DNA of 64,000 nt from Neurospora tetrasperma FGSC 2508. Its lineage: Eukaryota > Ascomycota > Sordariomycetes > Sordariales > Sordariaceae. Positions 44,887 through 56,801 of the stretch are shown here, in pieces. The stretch spans positions 1,295,887-1,359,886 of the forward strand of contig NW_009799100.1 in assembly GCF_000213175.1 (NCBI RefSeq), given 5' to 3'. Each line of letters begins with the position of its first letter. Within the stretch, counting starts at the first letter, position 1. The position numbers and the translations under genes were made by a program. The notes under the pieces are model-generated. The model was not told the DNA's origin, did no database searches, and saw only the letters and a program-made list of their open reading frames with translations.

Positions 44887-46376
44887 ATGGTTGCGACGTT
44901 AACCATCAAGGTTCTTTCTCCTCATGCATTCGATGATCACAAGTTGCCAGCTGGGGCAATACCTACCTAAAGAATATCTGCGCAACGACATGAACAGCAT
45001 TGTACACCTGCCGGGTTGCCTTTGTCCCTGTTTTTTTGTCGCGGAGAGGGGAATTGTAAGAGAGTTCACGGAAGGGGTTCGGAGGATAAGTACTATACCA
45101 CGGCACTTCTTTCATACAGCTGACCGACCTCAAGGCGTCTTGGAGTTTTGACCGAGGGTAGCATTGCCCTCTTCTTTCTTTCCGTTCGTTGTATCTAGCT
45201 AGACCCAGTCTCAGTTGAAACATAGAACCACCTGGCGTTACTTCTCACAGCTTGTGATGTACCTGGCGCGATACTCAACGGCGTAACGTGTGAGACGGTA
45301 AAAAGCGGTCGGGAGATCTACATAAAAGTCTTCCGAACACGAGAGATCGTATGAAATGGTTAGATTATATACCAAGCCCAGAAAGATGATCACGTTGTCC
45401 TTTCATTCCTCCCCGTAAGCCGAAATCCGGATTAATGGAAAGGGTGGTACGACTCCTACCAGGGTCGAACTGGTCGAAGGAAGCCGACATATTCTCGACT
45501 TGTCCGGTTCCGAGGTTATGTTGCCAAATCATGTTCCCGAATAGGTAAAAGTCGTGTGGAAATGGAAGCGAATGCGTGACCGCCATGTGCAGGCGGCAGC
45601 GTGAGGCATGTTGGTTCGTGGTGCCTGCCTTGTCAAAGTTGTCAATGTCGCGATGGGAGTTTCTGCAGTTCATTGCTTGCTGTCGTCTGAAGACATATCG
45701 TTGTCTGAGAAATTCTGAATAATCGAATTTTTCACCTGTATAAGTGATAACAATTTAAGATCGTCTAAAAGTCCCCGTCTAGACTTTGCCTCTAGGCATA
45801 TCGGACCGATTTAACAACATGTTCAATAGCGACAATCGGAGCCCTTTGGCACTAATTTGCATATACTGCCGGCCGGGATGCTATTGCCGTTGTTCCTTGT
45901 AGAATGATCCCAGAGGCCCAGAAGGTATTCAATGGAAGGATCACCCCATCCGCAACAGCAGACCCTCAGCGCCTCGACGTCACTGGCCCCCTCTTTACGA
46001 ATTGGCTCCACAGGAGCTCGGTGTTACCCCTCCATTCTCAATTCGCTTACCCCCTTCTGCCCCTCCATCATAGCCACTCTCTCTCCCGCCCCCGGGCCAT
46101 TGCGACCGCTTCGGGGGAAGCGCCCGGCGTTGACAGAGAATTTGCGTCTTGTTGAGCTTTGCAAAAGGATTGGCAAAGCAACGGGATTGACACAAGAATA
46201 GAAGCTGACCTATCATCATCGCGTGTTGTCGCATATCCACCTGATTCTCACCCTTCGCCTTCATTCTGTTGATAAGACATCCTCTCGTAGTCTTGTGTTT
46301 GTTCCTTTCTCTCTCTTGATCTTCCTTCCCATCGTCTCTCCAGTTCGTGATACCTAGTCACATACAAACCGCCATC
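44887..46376. other. Intergenic region and PGK promoter
   Basis: Contains the 3' flank of the Mpv17-type gene and the promoter of PGK. The 120 bp before the PGK ATG are pyrimidine-rich (CTTTCTCTCTCTTG and similar), common in strongly expressed fungal glycolytic genes. A T-arm-like hairpin at 45459-45475 is not part of a tRNA. Confidence 0.5.
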
Positions 46377-47796
46377 ATGTCTCTCTCCAACAAGCTCTCC
46401 ATCGAGGACGTCGACCTCAAGGGCAAGCGCGTCCTCATCCGTGTAAGTTTCTTTCAGCGCTAGCTAGCTCCTTGTGTTGCTGTGTGATTCATATAGGTGG
46501 ATGGATGGCCAGACAAGAGTTCTAACATGGCACCCTTCTCTAGGTTGACTTCAACGTCCCCCTTGACGCCGAGAAGAAGGTCACCAACCCCCAGCGCATC
46601 GCCGGTGCCATCCCCACCATCAAGTATGCGCTCGACCATGGCGCCAAGGCCGTTGTCCTCATGTCTCACCTTGGCCGTCCCGACGGCAAGCCCAACCCCA
46701 AGTACTCCCTGAAGCCCGTTGTTCCTGAGCTCGAGAAGCTCCTCGGCAAGAAGGTCACCTTCGCCCCCGACTGCGTTGGTCCCGAGGTTGAGGAGATTGT
46801 CAACAAGGCCGACAACGGCGAAGTCATTCTCCTTGAGAACCTCCGCTTCCACATTGAGGAGGAGGGCAAGGGCACCGATGCCGAGGGCAACAAGGTCAAG
46901 GCCGACAAGGCCAAGGTTGAGGAGTTCCGCAAGAACCTCACCAAGCTCGGTGATGTTTACATCAGTGAGTTTTCCAGTCCCCTTGGCTTCAAGATTGGGC
47001 ACAGTAGCTAACACCATATTCCACAGACGATGCTTTCGGCACTGCCCACCGCGCCCACTCCTCCATGGTCGGCATTGACCTCCCCGTGAAGGCCGCCGGT
47101 TTCCTCATGAAGAAGGAGCTCCAGTACTTTGCCAAGGTTCTCGAGTCGCCCCAGCGCCCCTTCCTCTCCATCCTCGGCGGTGCCAAGGTTTCCGACAAGA
47201 TCCAGCTGATCGACAACCTGCTTGACAAGGTCAACACCCTCATCGTCTGCGGTGGCATGGCCTTCACCTTCAAGAAGACCCTCCAGAACATGCCCATCGG
47301 CAACTCGCTCTTCGATGAGGCCGGCGCCAAGATTGTCCCGGACCTTGTCAAGAAGGCCGAGAAGAACAACGTCAAGCTCGTCCTCCCCGTCGACTTCACC
47401 ATTGCCGACAAGTTTGACAAGGACGCCAACACTGGCTACGCCACGGACAAGGACGGCATTCCCGACGGCTGGATGGGTCTCGACTGCGGCGAGGAGTCGG
47501 TCAAGCTCTTCACCCAGGCCATCAACGAGTCCCAGACCATCCTCTGGAACGGCCCCGCTGGTGTCTTCGAGTTCGACAAGTTCGCCAAGGGCACCAAGGC
47601 CACCCTCGACGCTTGCGTCAAGGCTGCCGAGGAAGGCCGCACCGTCATCATTGGCGGTGGTGACACCGCTACCGTCGCTGCCAAGTACGGCGTTGAGGAC
47701 AAGCTCAGCCACGTCTCCACTGGCGGTGGTGCTTCCCTTGAGCTCCTTGAGGGCAAGGCTCTCCCTGGTGTTGTTGCTCTTAGCGAGCGTCAGTAA
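46377..47796 (+). CDS. pgk-1: Phosphoglycerate kinase
   Basis: PGK transfers phosphate from 1,3-bisphosphoglycerate to ADP in cytosolic glycolysis. Exons are 46377-46442, 46544-46964 and 47027-47796 (418 aa, the usual length). Introns have GTAAGT and GTGAGT donors, and splicing restores [12 protein letters not shown] and [14 protein letters not shown]. Both lobes are complete. Substrate motifs [29 protein letters not shown] and [10 protein letters not shown] are in the N-lobe. Nucleotide motifs [20 protein letters not shown] and the [13 protein letters not shown] and [13 protein letters not shown] loops are in the C-lobe. It has extreme C-ending codon bias and a CT-rich leader, as expected for a highly expressed gene. 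Confidence 0.98.
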
Positions 47797-48329
47797 GTTG
47801 GTCCTTGGCTTTCAAAGGAGTTGGGAGGAGATATAATGATGTTATGAAACCTCTCGGATATTGAATGAGAGATCATGACTGATGGATCAAAAACATATGA
47901 TGATAAAGGGTCCTTGGAAGGATTAGCAGGGCCAGTCTATGATAGGCACTTTAGTCCAATTCGATAAATAGAACAAAACAGTTAAAAGTCCAGTTTTTTT
48001 TTTTTTAAATTCGAAGTGTGATGTGCGGATAAGCTTGATGAATCTGGTTCGTCGTAAGATATTATTCAAGTCTATGCACCAAGTTCGAGACGAAGTCTAT
48101 GCAAACCACTTCAATCCCATGTTGATACCCAATGACTACACAAGTCGGCACGTCTCCGGGTTATTGTTCCTTTATAGTCGGAGGGTCCCCTTCACCTTTC
48201 ACTCGCATATCGAAGCCTCACACAGCAATGTCACCGCAGGATCCCGGACTGAAACTTTGATCAATATTGTATTGATGCGCCTGTCCTCCCCTCATATCAT
48301 ACTTCGTACAAGCTTCGAAAGTCCTCCGA
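47797..48329. other. Convergent intergenic region, PGK / Sem1
   Basis: Two 3' ends meet here. A T-run lies at 47995-48005. The open frame at 48023-48343 overlaps the Sem1 3' exon in antisense and has no domain. Nothing else is seen. Confidence 0.4.
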
Positions 48330-49314
48330 TTACCGCTTCTTAGCAGCCTCAACCTTCTTCAGCTCCTCCCTAAGGGTTTGAAAAAGACAAGTCAGCAACT
48401 AATTCGCTTTATTCGGCCTTGCTTTTTGTTTCCCCCAAAATTCCAAAATGGTGTGATTTATTTTAACGCCTGATTGACTGGCCCAGCGTAATACCGGCTA
48501 ACCGGGTCTAGGATTTTCAGTCCCAACCCCCTAGCGCAAAGCTAGCTACGTGAAGTGGAAGCTCATGGTAAAGGAGCAGGAGGAGGAAGGGGGAGAGGAA
48601 GAGGGAGAGGAAAAGAGAGGGGACGCAGGTAAAAAGGGCGGGAGGGAGGGGAAAGGAGTACGAAAAGAAAAAGAGAAAAACGTACTTTAGCTGCGCGGAA
48701 AAGTCGTCGCTCGTGTCATCGTCGTCCCAGGACTCCTCCCATAGGTGCTTGACCTCGTTGTTGCCCTTGGCGGCTTCTGTGTCTTCGGCTTCCCAGTCTG
48801 TTTGTTTATTGTGTTAGTTACATGTGATCTTGACTTCGAATTGGGTTGTTGGTTCTAGTGGGAGCTTTAGGAGTTTGCGATTGGCGATACGGGTAGAAAG
48901 GAGGAGGAGGAGGAGGAAGATAAGGAGAGGGGAAAAGGTAGTGTAAGTGGTGGTGGTGGTGTGATGATGGTGCAGTACAACAGCTGGGGAAGCTAGCCTC
49001 CGCAGTTGCGCAAGTTGAAGGAGGTTTGGTATGTAGTGTCCGTGCCAGTGATGAAGGGTACAGGCAGAGAGGTTGTTGAATGATATGATATATGGAAGCA
49101 GGTCGTGATGCGGTGGTGTTTGGGATGCGATGTGGCGTCCAGCAAAAGGTGCTTCTGAGCCATGGTAGGCAGGCAGGCAGACAGACTAACCATCGACGGG
49201 GAAGTCCTCAAACTCGTCGTCCTCCTCCAACACGGCCGTCTTCTTCTCGGTAACGGGCTGCTCGGGCTTGGGCTCGGTCGACTTGGCGTCGTTCTTGGGT
49301 TGTGTTGAGGCCAT
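48330..49314 (-). CDS. Sem1/DSS1 26S proteasome lid subunit
   Basis: Sem1 (DSS1, Rpn15) is a small acidic subunit of the proteasome lid that also joins the TREX-2 mRNA-export complex. Exons are 49314-49191, 48797-48686 and 48369-48330 (91 aa). The N-terminus is Lys/Pro-rich. The two conserved acidic-aromatic segments follow: LEEDDEFEDFPVDDWEAE and LWEESWDDDDTSDDFSAQL, then the terminal helix KEELKKVEAAKKR. Length and composition match the family. The two introns are unusually long for so small a gene (393 and 316 nt) and contain a GGCA repeat (near 49168-49180) and GA-rich tracts (48580-48640, 48900-48940). The coding exons are too short to stand out individually. Confidence 0.93.
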
Positions 49315-51858
49315 TGTGAATCTTGTGTTTTGTGTGTGTAGGTATATAGAGGGATGGGACCAGCTGGACTGAAGCTGATGACGCTAGACGGATGGATGGT
49401 ATCGACGAATTGTTCGAAAGGCGGGCAAACTCGTCGGCGTACTTTTAATCACGTCGTGGTGATGATGATTGCGCTTTTGTTCTTTGGTATTATGCGCACG
49501 GAGGAAAATCGAAATCGTCGGTTTCGCGAAAAGACGTTAGACGCTGCGGTGGTGATAGCTCTAGCTTTTGGTCCGTCAGTCGTGACAGCTCGTGATCTTG
49601 TCGTTTGTTCCGTCAACTGCAGCTGCCGAGTGACGGGCCCCCAACCCAAGGCGGCAGCGAGACGACGTGCCAATTCGGCTTCCTCCGCCCACTGCACTTG
49701 GCCTGGGCGAGCCAGGGGCGGCAAGAAAGAGCACGGGCCATGTAGCGGATCTTGGCAGAAAGCTCTTGGGCCCACTTTGGCATGTACCCCGCCGAGCTGT
49801 GATTGTGCTCTTGGTGTGTCTTTCTGTTCGGCATCGTCATTGATGTCTTGTCTGTACATATTGGAAGATCAAAGCTGCACTGTTCAGGCATTGCATTCGT
49901 CCGAACCATCACTGACAATTGCAGATGACTACTCATTTCCTGCATTCGATATACTGCCTGCAGTTAACATATCTAGTTCAACACGCAGAGCGCGAATCAG
50001 CCCACTAGGAAACCTCGGGTATAGAGATAAACAACTAACAAGAAGACTCCCTGCTGGTTCACTTGCAAACACTTCAGTTGTTTTGGTTGCTCTATAGTGC
50101 GGCATCAAACCAATCTTCTGAAACCTTTGTTCTTTCCTCTTTTCCCCTCTTGTTGCAAACTGAACCTAATACATATCTGCCCAACTAGGCCATTGCGGTG
50201 ACCAGTTCGGGATTCCAATGTTACCTTTAGCAAGTGGTTACACGACATGGTATGCCGATATCTGCAGTGCTTATATCGAATCTGACCTAAAAGTCCCATG
50301 GAGACTCGATTGGCCTTTGCCCTGACCATTCGCGAGTTGAGAGAAACGGATGATACCCCAGAGACTATATGGAGATCTGATGGAAGTCGGCCATTCCGTC
50401 ATGGCTGGAAGCCGGCTCTCAGAACCCAGACCATATTCTTGGATGATGCAAGACCGAGGGCTACGATTTTGAGATGTAGATTGTACCGTACGGTGTGCAG
50501 AAGCGCGCGGCGTAGACGTGCCGGCTGCATTGGATATTATCTCCAGTATACCTTGAATTGGATACTGACACAACACAGTATCAAATGAAGGACCTATGAC
50601 AGTTTATTCCACCGTTAGTCCCAAGCTCCAGGGCAGCAACCTTGGAATGGAACAAGGTGTGCAAACCGGGGACGGCATCGGGGGACCTTTTTTCGATTGT
50701 CTCTCTTGGAAAAGGCACTGTCCCTTGGACGCCTCGTCGCCTCTTTCCCCTCGTTCCTTTTTTCCCTTTTTCTCTTTTTTCTTTTCTCTGGGGCAATGCT
50801 ACTAGTTCCTTCACGTACTTGGGCGAATACTTAAAGACCAGCCCCGCTGCTGACCACGAAGCCCTTTCAAGAACGAGCCGCAGCTCAGTTCAAGAACGAA
50901 AACCTGAGAACAAACCTACGGTACACACGAACCTAACCCGATCTTACTCGCATTTCTCCTCCCTCTCAGCGCAAAACTCCACCCGTTCATCGAGTCAAGA
51001 GAACCAACGACAGGACTTGCTTGATATCGGCAGGCATACCGTATCTCGAGACATCGACGACCTCCCTCCATTGGAGTCCTTCCCCAGTGATCAACTCGAT
51101 AAAACCCCACTTTCCGATCTGGTTCCCTCGCGTCTGCACGCTCACGGTACGCCCGCTTGCGCTGAACGAACAAATTGCACACGGGCACCATACCTCGCTG
51201 GGGCAAAACATTGCCGGAAACCTCGATTCCAGTCCCGGCCGGCGCTGAATGCCTGGACAAGCTGGATTGCGCTGAAAAGGATCTCCACCACGAACCGACC
51301 GGGCACTCAGTCCGCCCACTCGGCTTGGGCCGCAGCGCCGCTCCTAGTCAGCGCCCCCGTCAGTGCCAGTCCCAAACAAGCGTTACGCCCCGAACCCCAG
51401 GTTTCCTTGTTGTTAGTTTTCGCCAGGTCTGCAGTGCCGTCTTAGATCCGGTTTCACCGGCCTTGCCGCTCGGCACCCCTGTATATATCCAGGTCTTGCC
51501 TCTGGTTTCTCTTTTTCTTAAATTTTTTCATAAATAATTTTTTTTTTTTTTTTATCCTGGCAGAGCGGGGTCTGGATTTCGCTGTCTTATTTTTTTTCTC
51601 TTTTACCTCAGCCTGTGAAAAGGCAGGTCCTCTTGTCGCTATTTTTCACACCAAAAAGTCGTGACGCCGGTGGCACCATATAAGTGATCCCGGACCTCGG
51701 ATCTTTGCTTGGCGACTCGGGCATCCGGCGCCCATCCCCCCAGCGCCAACCCGCTTTCCGTCCTCGGCGGCGTGCAACACCACTCTAAACGGCTACCGTT
51801 ACAGTACACGACCCGGCCGCAAAACACAGGGTCGCACAACTACCTGGAACTTGCCAAA
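49315..51858. promoter_or_regulatory. Divergent promoter region, Sem1 / Iml2-like
   Basis: 2.5 kb between divergent genes. It should hold both promoters and the Iml2-like leader. Long open frames (49354-50097, 50642-51445) overlap others in antisense, start in homopolymer-rich DNA and show no domain, so they are not called. T-rich tracts lie at 51538-51553 and 51588-51603. Confidence 0.4.
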
Positions 51859-54370
51859 ATGTCTGCTGCATTGCGCTTTTGGTTGCGCGGACAGTCCGCC
51901 CCCTCGAACCAGTCGTCCAAAGCGCCGAGTGCTGCGCCGAGCCCGGCCGCCAGTTCTACTTCCTTGCGCGACCAGTTCAACAAACATGGACGGTCCAGTA
52001 CCGCCTCAGTTAGCGCTGCCCAGCAGGAAGCGAGCAACATTGAGGATGCCATGGCAGCAGTAGCGTTGATTATGAACGACGATATCGACGGAGCCGAAGC
52101 AATGCTGCGTGCGCGCGAAGATGCCTCGACATTCCACCAGCTTGGTGTGGGTGTCTCGACATTTTTGAGGAGTATCTTGGGTTTCGAAAAGGACATCATG
52201 AATGAGGCGACAACCAGGTTGGGGGAGACAGAAACGCGGGCATGGAATGATATGAAGAAGGCCCAGAAAGAGGCGGAAAAGCATGGGGTGTACGGCGGTT
52301 CGGTATACCCCCAGGGGCATCCGTCAGGAGGAAGCCACATCTACCCTCCGGGTTCTGAGTTTGCGCTCGTGAACGCAGAGGCGCAACTCATGGGCGCCGT
52401 GGTGGCTGTGATGCACGAAAGTCTGACGGAAGGAATCAAGGGATTTTACAAGCTGAGAAAGGCGTACGCGACCTTGGATGGTATCATGGCCTCTGAGTTG
52501 CTGTATCTGCAGACATTGGAAAAGAAGGGTATCATCACGAACGCAAGCTCCACCAAAACGAGTCTGGACAAGATGCCTGGTGCATTCAGCGACTCGGAAT
52601 TCGCTACCCTCGAAAATACCAAAGGCGCAAACACTCCTTCGCAAAACGGCGCCGCCGCAGACTCTGCCAGTGTCGCCAAAGACCCCTCTGGCCCTCAGAC
52701 ACCAGCGTCCGCATCGGCTTCCAACGAAGCGAAGACGGCCGCAGATGTAGAGATACTCGACGAGAAGTTAGGCCATCTCCAACTTGACGCCGATGCGGCG
52801 AGCGAGCAGAGTGTACTCCCAGATGCCTCCCCAGAAGATACGACACCATCGACACCCCAGTTCTCTCACCTCGACCAGTTGAACAAGTTCGGCGCCGATA
52901 GGTCACTTTTCAAGTCACCCGTTGACATCTTCGTCCACAGCGGTGCAAGCATGTGTTTTGGTATTCTCCTGCTCATCATCTCCATGGTCCCCCCAGCCTT
53001 CTCCCGCCTTCTCTCCGTCATCGGTTTCAAGGGCGATCGTGACAGGGGAGTCCAGATGCTCTGGCAGTCAACCAAGTACGACAACGTCAACGGCGCCATG
53101 GCCGGCCTCGTCCTCCTCCAGTACTATAATCTCTTCTTCGGAATTGCCGACATCCTCCCCAGCGAGCTCGACATCCAGCAACTCTCCAAGCCTTCCACCG
53201 GGGGCGCCAAGTTCGAAGCCGTCGGCTACCCCCGCAACGAGTGCACCGCTCTGCTTGCCCAGATGCGCCAGCGGTATCCGGACTCGCGCCTCTGGAGACT
53301 CGAAGAAGCTCGCGTCTTGGCCAACGCTCGCCGCATTGAGGAGGCCCTGGCCATGCTGGCTGACAATAACGACAGCAAGATGCGCCAGATTGCCGCGCTC
53401 AACAGTTTCGAGTTGAGCATGAACTCCATCTACGCCCTTGACTTCAAGTCCGCGCCCGTCCACTTTTTGCGCTGCGTCGAGCTCAACAGCTGGAGCCACG
53501 CGCTGTACTACTACCTCGCCGCCTGCGCCGAGCTGGAGCAGTACCGCGATCTGTTCCACAGTGGCGAAGCTACCAGCTCTGCGGCGCTCAAGCACAAGAA
53601 ACTCGCGGAGGAGTACTTCCGCAAGGCCCCCACCATGGCCGGCAAGAAACGCTTCATGGCCAAGGCGATGCCCTTTGAAGTGTTTGTGCTGCGCAAGCTG
53701 CAGAAGTGGGAGGAGCGCGTCAAGGCGTACGGGTTGGATCTCGCCGATGTGATCTGCGTCAGTCCCGCCATGGAGATGATTTACTTGTGGAACGGCAGCA
53801 AGCGTATGCCGCCTCACTTGCTGGAGAAGGCGCGGACGTACCTACCTTGGGAGCGGTGCACGGCGCCGGCGGACAAGGATGTTGTCGCGAAGATCAAGAA
53901 GCTGGAGCAGGATGAGGTGGCTATTGGATTGTTGGCCGAGTCGTCGTTTTTGAGACAGCTGGGTAAGAGCGTGGAAGCGAGGAAGTTGGTGGAGCCTCTT
54001 TTGGGTGTTGACAAGTATGTTGTTGTCTCTTTTTTCCCTCTCACTTTGCCCGGTACCGAATGTTTTGCTGACTGGTTATTTTTTCTTCAGATCCGTCTTC
54101 AAGGGCCCTACCAGAGACGACTACTGTGGCGCCGCAGCCCATTACGAAGTCGCGGCCGTTGCCTGGATGGAAGCCTGCAGCCCTGAGGCCTGGCCATCAG
54201 CCCCCGAAGAGGTTGAAGCCTACCGGAAGCAAAAGACGGACGAGTGCCAACTGCATCTGGACAAGGTGTCCAAATGGGATGGGTTCGTTTTGGATGCTCG
54301 GTTCGGCATGAGAGTCCAGGCTGGTATCGACAGCGTGAAGTGGCTGAAGAACAAGAAGGGCTGGATGTGA
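51859..54370 (+). CDS. Iml2-like protein (TTC39/IML2 family)
   Basis: Yeast Iml2 is a mitochondria- and lipid-droplet-associated protein involved in clearing inclusion bodies; TTC39 proteins are its relatives. Exons are 51859-54014 and 54091-54370 (811 aa). The intron has a GTATGT donor and CTTCAG acceptor. The start at 51859 ([13 protein letters not shown]) has an AAAATG context; the longer in-frame extension upstream is low quality. Family features seen: the N-terminal [17 protein letters not shown] region, the [20 protein letters not shown] helix, a Ser/Ala/Pro-rich insert (about 275-370), a hydrophobic segment ([20 protein letters not shown]) followed by [16 protein letters not shown], and TPR-like helices rich in EEARVLA and YYLAACAEL. 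Exon 2 adds the conserved [20 protein letters not shown] end. Confidence 0.9.
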
Positions 54371-55391
54371 TTCACTACCTAAGGTGCCTACCTACCTTGA
54401 TCTCAGAGGATGTGTGAACAGATGTTACAAGCCAGGTTATGACACTAGGTGTTTACTACGGGTTGGCATAGACAGGGGCGGCGTGTAAAGGGTTCAAGCA
54501 GGCTGGGCGGTTATTGTGTTTTTTTTTTCTGTTTTTATCAGTTGTACAGGGAACCTGGCTCCTTGGATGCTAGACCGCGATGTGCATTGCACAGCGAGTT
54601 TTGGTGTTTTGTGTGTGTGCACGTAATTCTGTTGGTTTATGTTTTTCTGTTTTCGGTCTCGGATGGTTTGGGTACGGTATCGAGGTTTATACATAGAGGT
54701 ATTTTATATGATTACATGGACGCAATATATGGATCAAAAGATGAAAAGAGGTTTACGATCTACTCAACGGCGTTGAGGAGACTGACTTTGAAGCGTTCGG
54801 AATTTATCAAGACGCTTCGCACCAGGCGAAAATGGCATCACCGGCCGGCAAGTGGTCCTGCCAGTAATGAGCGCTATCTTGGCCCTATATACCTTAGTGT
54901 ACACGACATAGTTGCCGGCGGCAGCAGGACGGGCGGCTAGGACGGCAACGACCCCGGCTCGACGTCATAGGGTACGATCATTTAGCGATGGAATGAGAGT
55001 TGTCAGAGTTTGTTCACTCGTGTAGCACGGGCAACCAACGTCGTATACACAAATCTCAGTGTTTGAAAATGTCTCCAAGTTGGGAGAGCGAATCCCTTCA
55101 TATTACCAGCTAACAGTATTCTCATAAGAATCAGCGTAAATCTGACTTGTAACATGGGCGGCTCCAGTCTCCACGCGACACGTTGAATGGTCAGGCCAGT
55201 TACAGCGCATACTCGTATTTTGACCCAAAAGGTCAACAGCCCCTCTTCTCAGCCCACACATTTTGAATGGACTGTTGGAATTCGAAAAGTTGAGGCCCCT
55301 CTGGGATTTAAACCCAAAACATCACCGAATGTAAACAAGCCTCATCTGGTATCACACTACCTACCTCCAGGCCCTGGAGACCAATGTCAAG
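54371..55391. other. Intergenic region, Iml2-like / hydroxylase-like
   Basis: 3' flank of the Iml2-like gene and promoter of the next plus-strand gene. The frame at 54449-54940 shows no domain. A GGGTTTAAATCCC-like hairpin (minus strand, about 55306-55318) is not a tRNA box B. Confidence 0.4.
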
Positions 55392-56801
55392 ATGGCCTCC
55401 CTTTTAAACCTCCCCTTCGTCTCCTACTTCCTCCCCTCGTCGATGACGGCCTGGTCCACCTCGCTCAACCTTTTGTTTTTCTACATGACCTGGACAACCT
55501 TGGTCCTCAGCCAGTCGCCCTTCAAGCTCGAGATCCTCGGAACTTTGGGCATCCGCCTCGTCTTCTGGCTGCTGCCTTCTCTGGTCTTTCTCCTCTTCGA
55601 CACGCTCTGCCCGGGCATTTCGGTTTCGCTCAAGTACAAGGGCGCCGTCGATTTGCAAGACCGCAATGTTCGCACACACGCCCGCCTTCTAGGTCTAGGG
55701 TTACTCAACCTCTTGACTTCGACCGCCGTTCAGGCTCTTATTTCCTTGGGCGTCAGCACCCTTTTTGGAGTGCCGGTTTTTCGGACAACGACCACCCTGC
55801 CGTTGCCATGGCAAATGGCCAAGCACATCGCCATTTTGTACTTGGGAAGGGAAATCTTAACCTACTACATCCACCGCTTCGTCCTACACGCTCATCATGA
55901 AAACTCGAAGCGCGGCTCCGGCTCCAGCCTAACCAACCGACTTACAAACTTGCACATCCGCTACGCCCACGCCGGCAACAACCCCCCTTCTTCCTCTTCC
56001 TCTACGACCACCTCCTCTTCCTGGCGCAGCAAACCTTCTTCATCTCTTCTCCAACCAACGCAACCAACCCCCCTCACCCTCTTCACCGACCACCCCATCC
56101 CCTCCCTCCTCCACCGTTTTCTCCCTCTCTACCTGCCTCCCCTCTTGTTGTCCCTCTCCTTCCACATCTCCCCCTTACTTGTCCCCTACCTCCCTATTCC
56201 CGCCATCCCCAGCTCCACGCATCACTTACATCTTTTGACGATGCACTTGTTTACGGTGCTGGTGACGCTGGAAGAGACCTTGTCGCTGGCGGGGTACACG
56301 ACGCTGTTGACGCTGGTGCCGATCCCGGGGGTGTTGGTGGGTGGGATCGCGAAGAGGCAGGGTCGGCATTTTGGGACGCTTGAAGGGATGGGTGTGCTAG
56401 GAGGGATTAAGCAAGGAAGGAAAAGTGGGAATTTTGGGGCTTGGGGATTGGTGGATTGGGTGTTGGGCACGAGGCTGTTGAGGGATGAGAGTAGGGAGGA
56501 TGGGGCGGTTGTTGTTGAGGGGGCTGAGAATCGGGGGAGCAGTGGTGGTGGTGGTGCTAGGAAGGGTAGAAGTAAGGCTGGTGAAGGTGGAAGTGGGAGG
56601 CAGACGAGGATGAGTGCGAGGAGACAGAGAGAGGATTTGAGCAAGTCGTTGGAGGAGGAGATTAAGCAGGTGGCTGAGGGATTGAGGGAGGTTGGTGAGG
56701 GGTTTGTGGATGGGATCAAGGAGTTTGGGGAGGGGATGGGGGTGAGGAGGAGTGGGAGGATTAGGGAGAGGAGTAGTAGGGCGGGGTCGGTGATGAGGTG
56801 A
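55392..56801 (+). CDS. Fatty-acid-hydroxylase/sterol-desaturase-like membrane protein
   Basis: A single uninterrupted frame of 469 aa. Hydrophobic segments at about 20-45, 50-75, 100-130 and 220-300 predict an ER multi-pass protein. It has the layout of the fatty acid hydroxylase superfamily: HRFVLH (box 1) after the REILTYYI helix, a degenerate box 2 in NLHIRYAHA, and a third-box position that reads RQGRHFGTLEG in place of a HxxHH cluster, followed by a family-like WVLGTRLL. A Ser/Thr/Pro insert follows box 2. The C-terminal 110 residues are Gly/Arg/Lys-rich with a charged helix (LSKSLEEEIKQVAEGL). Because the iron-binding histidines are incomplete, catalysis is doubtful. The start (ATGGCCTCC) has a reasonable context. 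Confidence 0.75.
   Translation: MASLLNLPFVSYFLPSSMTAWSTSLNLLFFYMTWTTLVLSQSPFKLEILGTLGIRLVFWLLPSLVFLLFDTLCPGISVSLKYKGAVDLQDRNVRTHARLLGLGLLNLLTSTAVQALISLGVSTLFGVPVFRTTTTLPLPWQMAKHIAILYLGREILTYYIHRFVLHAHHENSKRGSGSSLTNRLTNLHIRYAHAGNNPPSSSSSTTTSSSWRSKPSSSLLQPTQPTPLTLFTDHPIPSLLHRFLPLYLPPLLLSLSFHISPLLVPYLPIPAIPSSTHHLHLLTMHLFTVLVTLEETLSLAGYTTLLTLVPIPGVLVGGIAKRQGRHFGTLEGMGVLGGIKQGRKSGNFGAWGLVDWVLGTRLLRDESREDGAVVVEGAENRGSSGGGGARKGRSKAGEGGSGRQTRMSARRQREDLSKSLEEEIKQVAEGLREVGEGFVDGIKEFGEGMGVRRSGRIRERSSRAGSVMR

Noticed and set aside
45454-45480. T-arm-like hairpin (ACCAG TTCGACC CTGGT on the minus strand)
   Set aside because: A perfect five-pair T-stem exists, but no D arm, anticodon arm or matching acceptor strand is found upstream.
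50642-51445. 267-aa plus-strand frame upstream of the Iml2-like gene
   Set aside because: Opens in a T/C-rich tract, overlaps frames on the other strand, has no recognisable domain or codon preference; more likely leader or promoter DNA.
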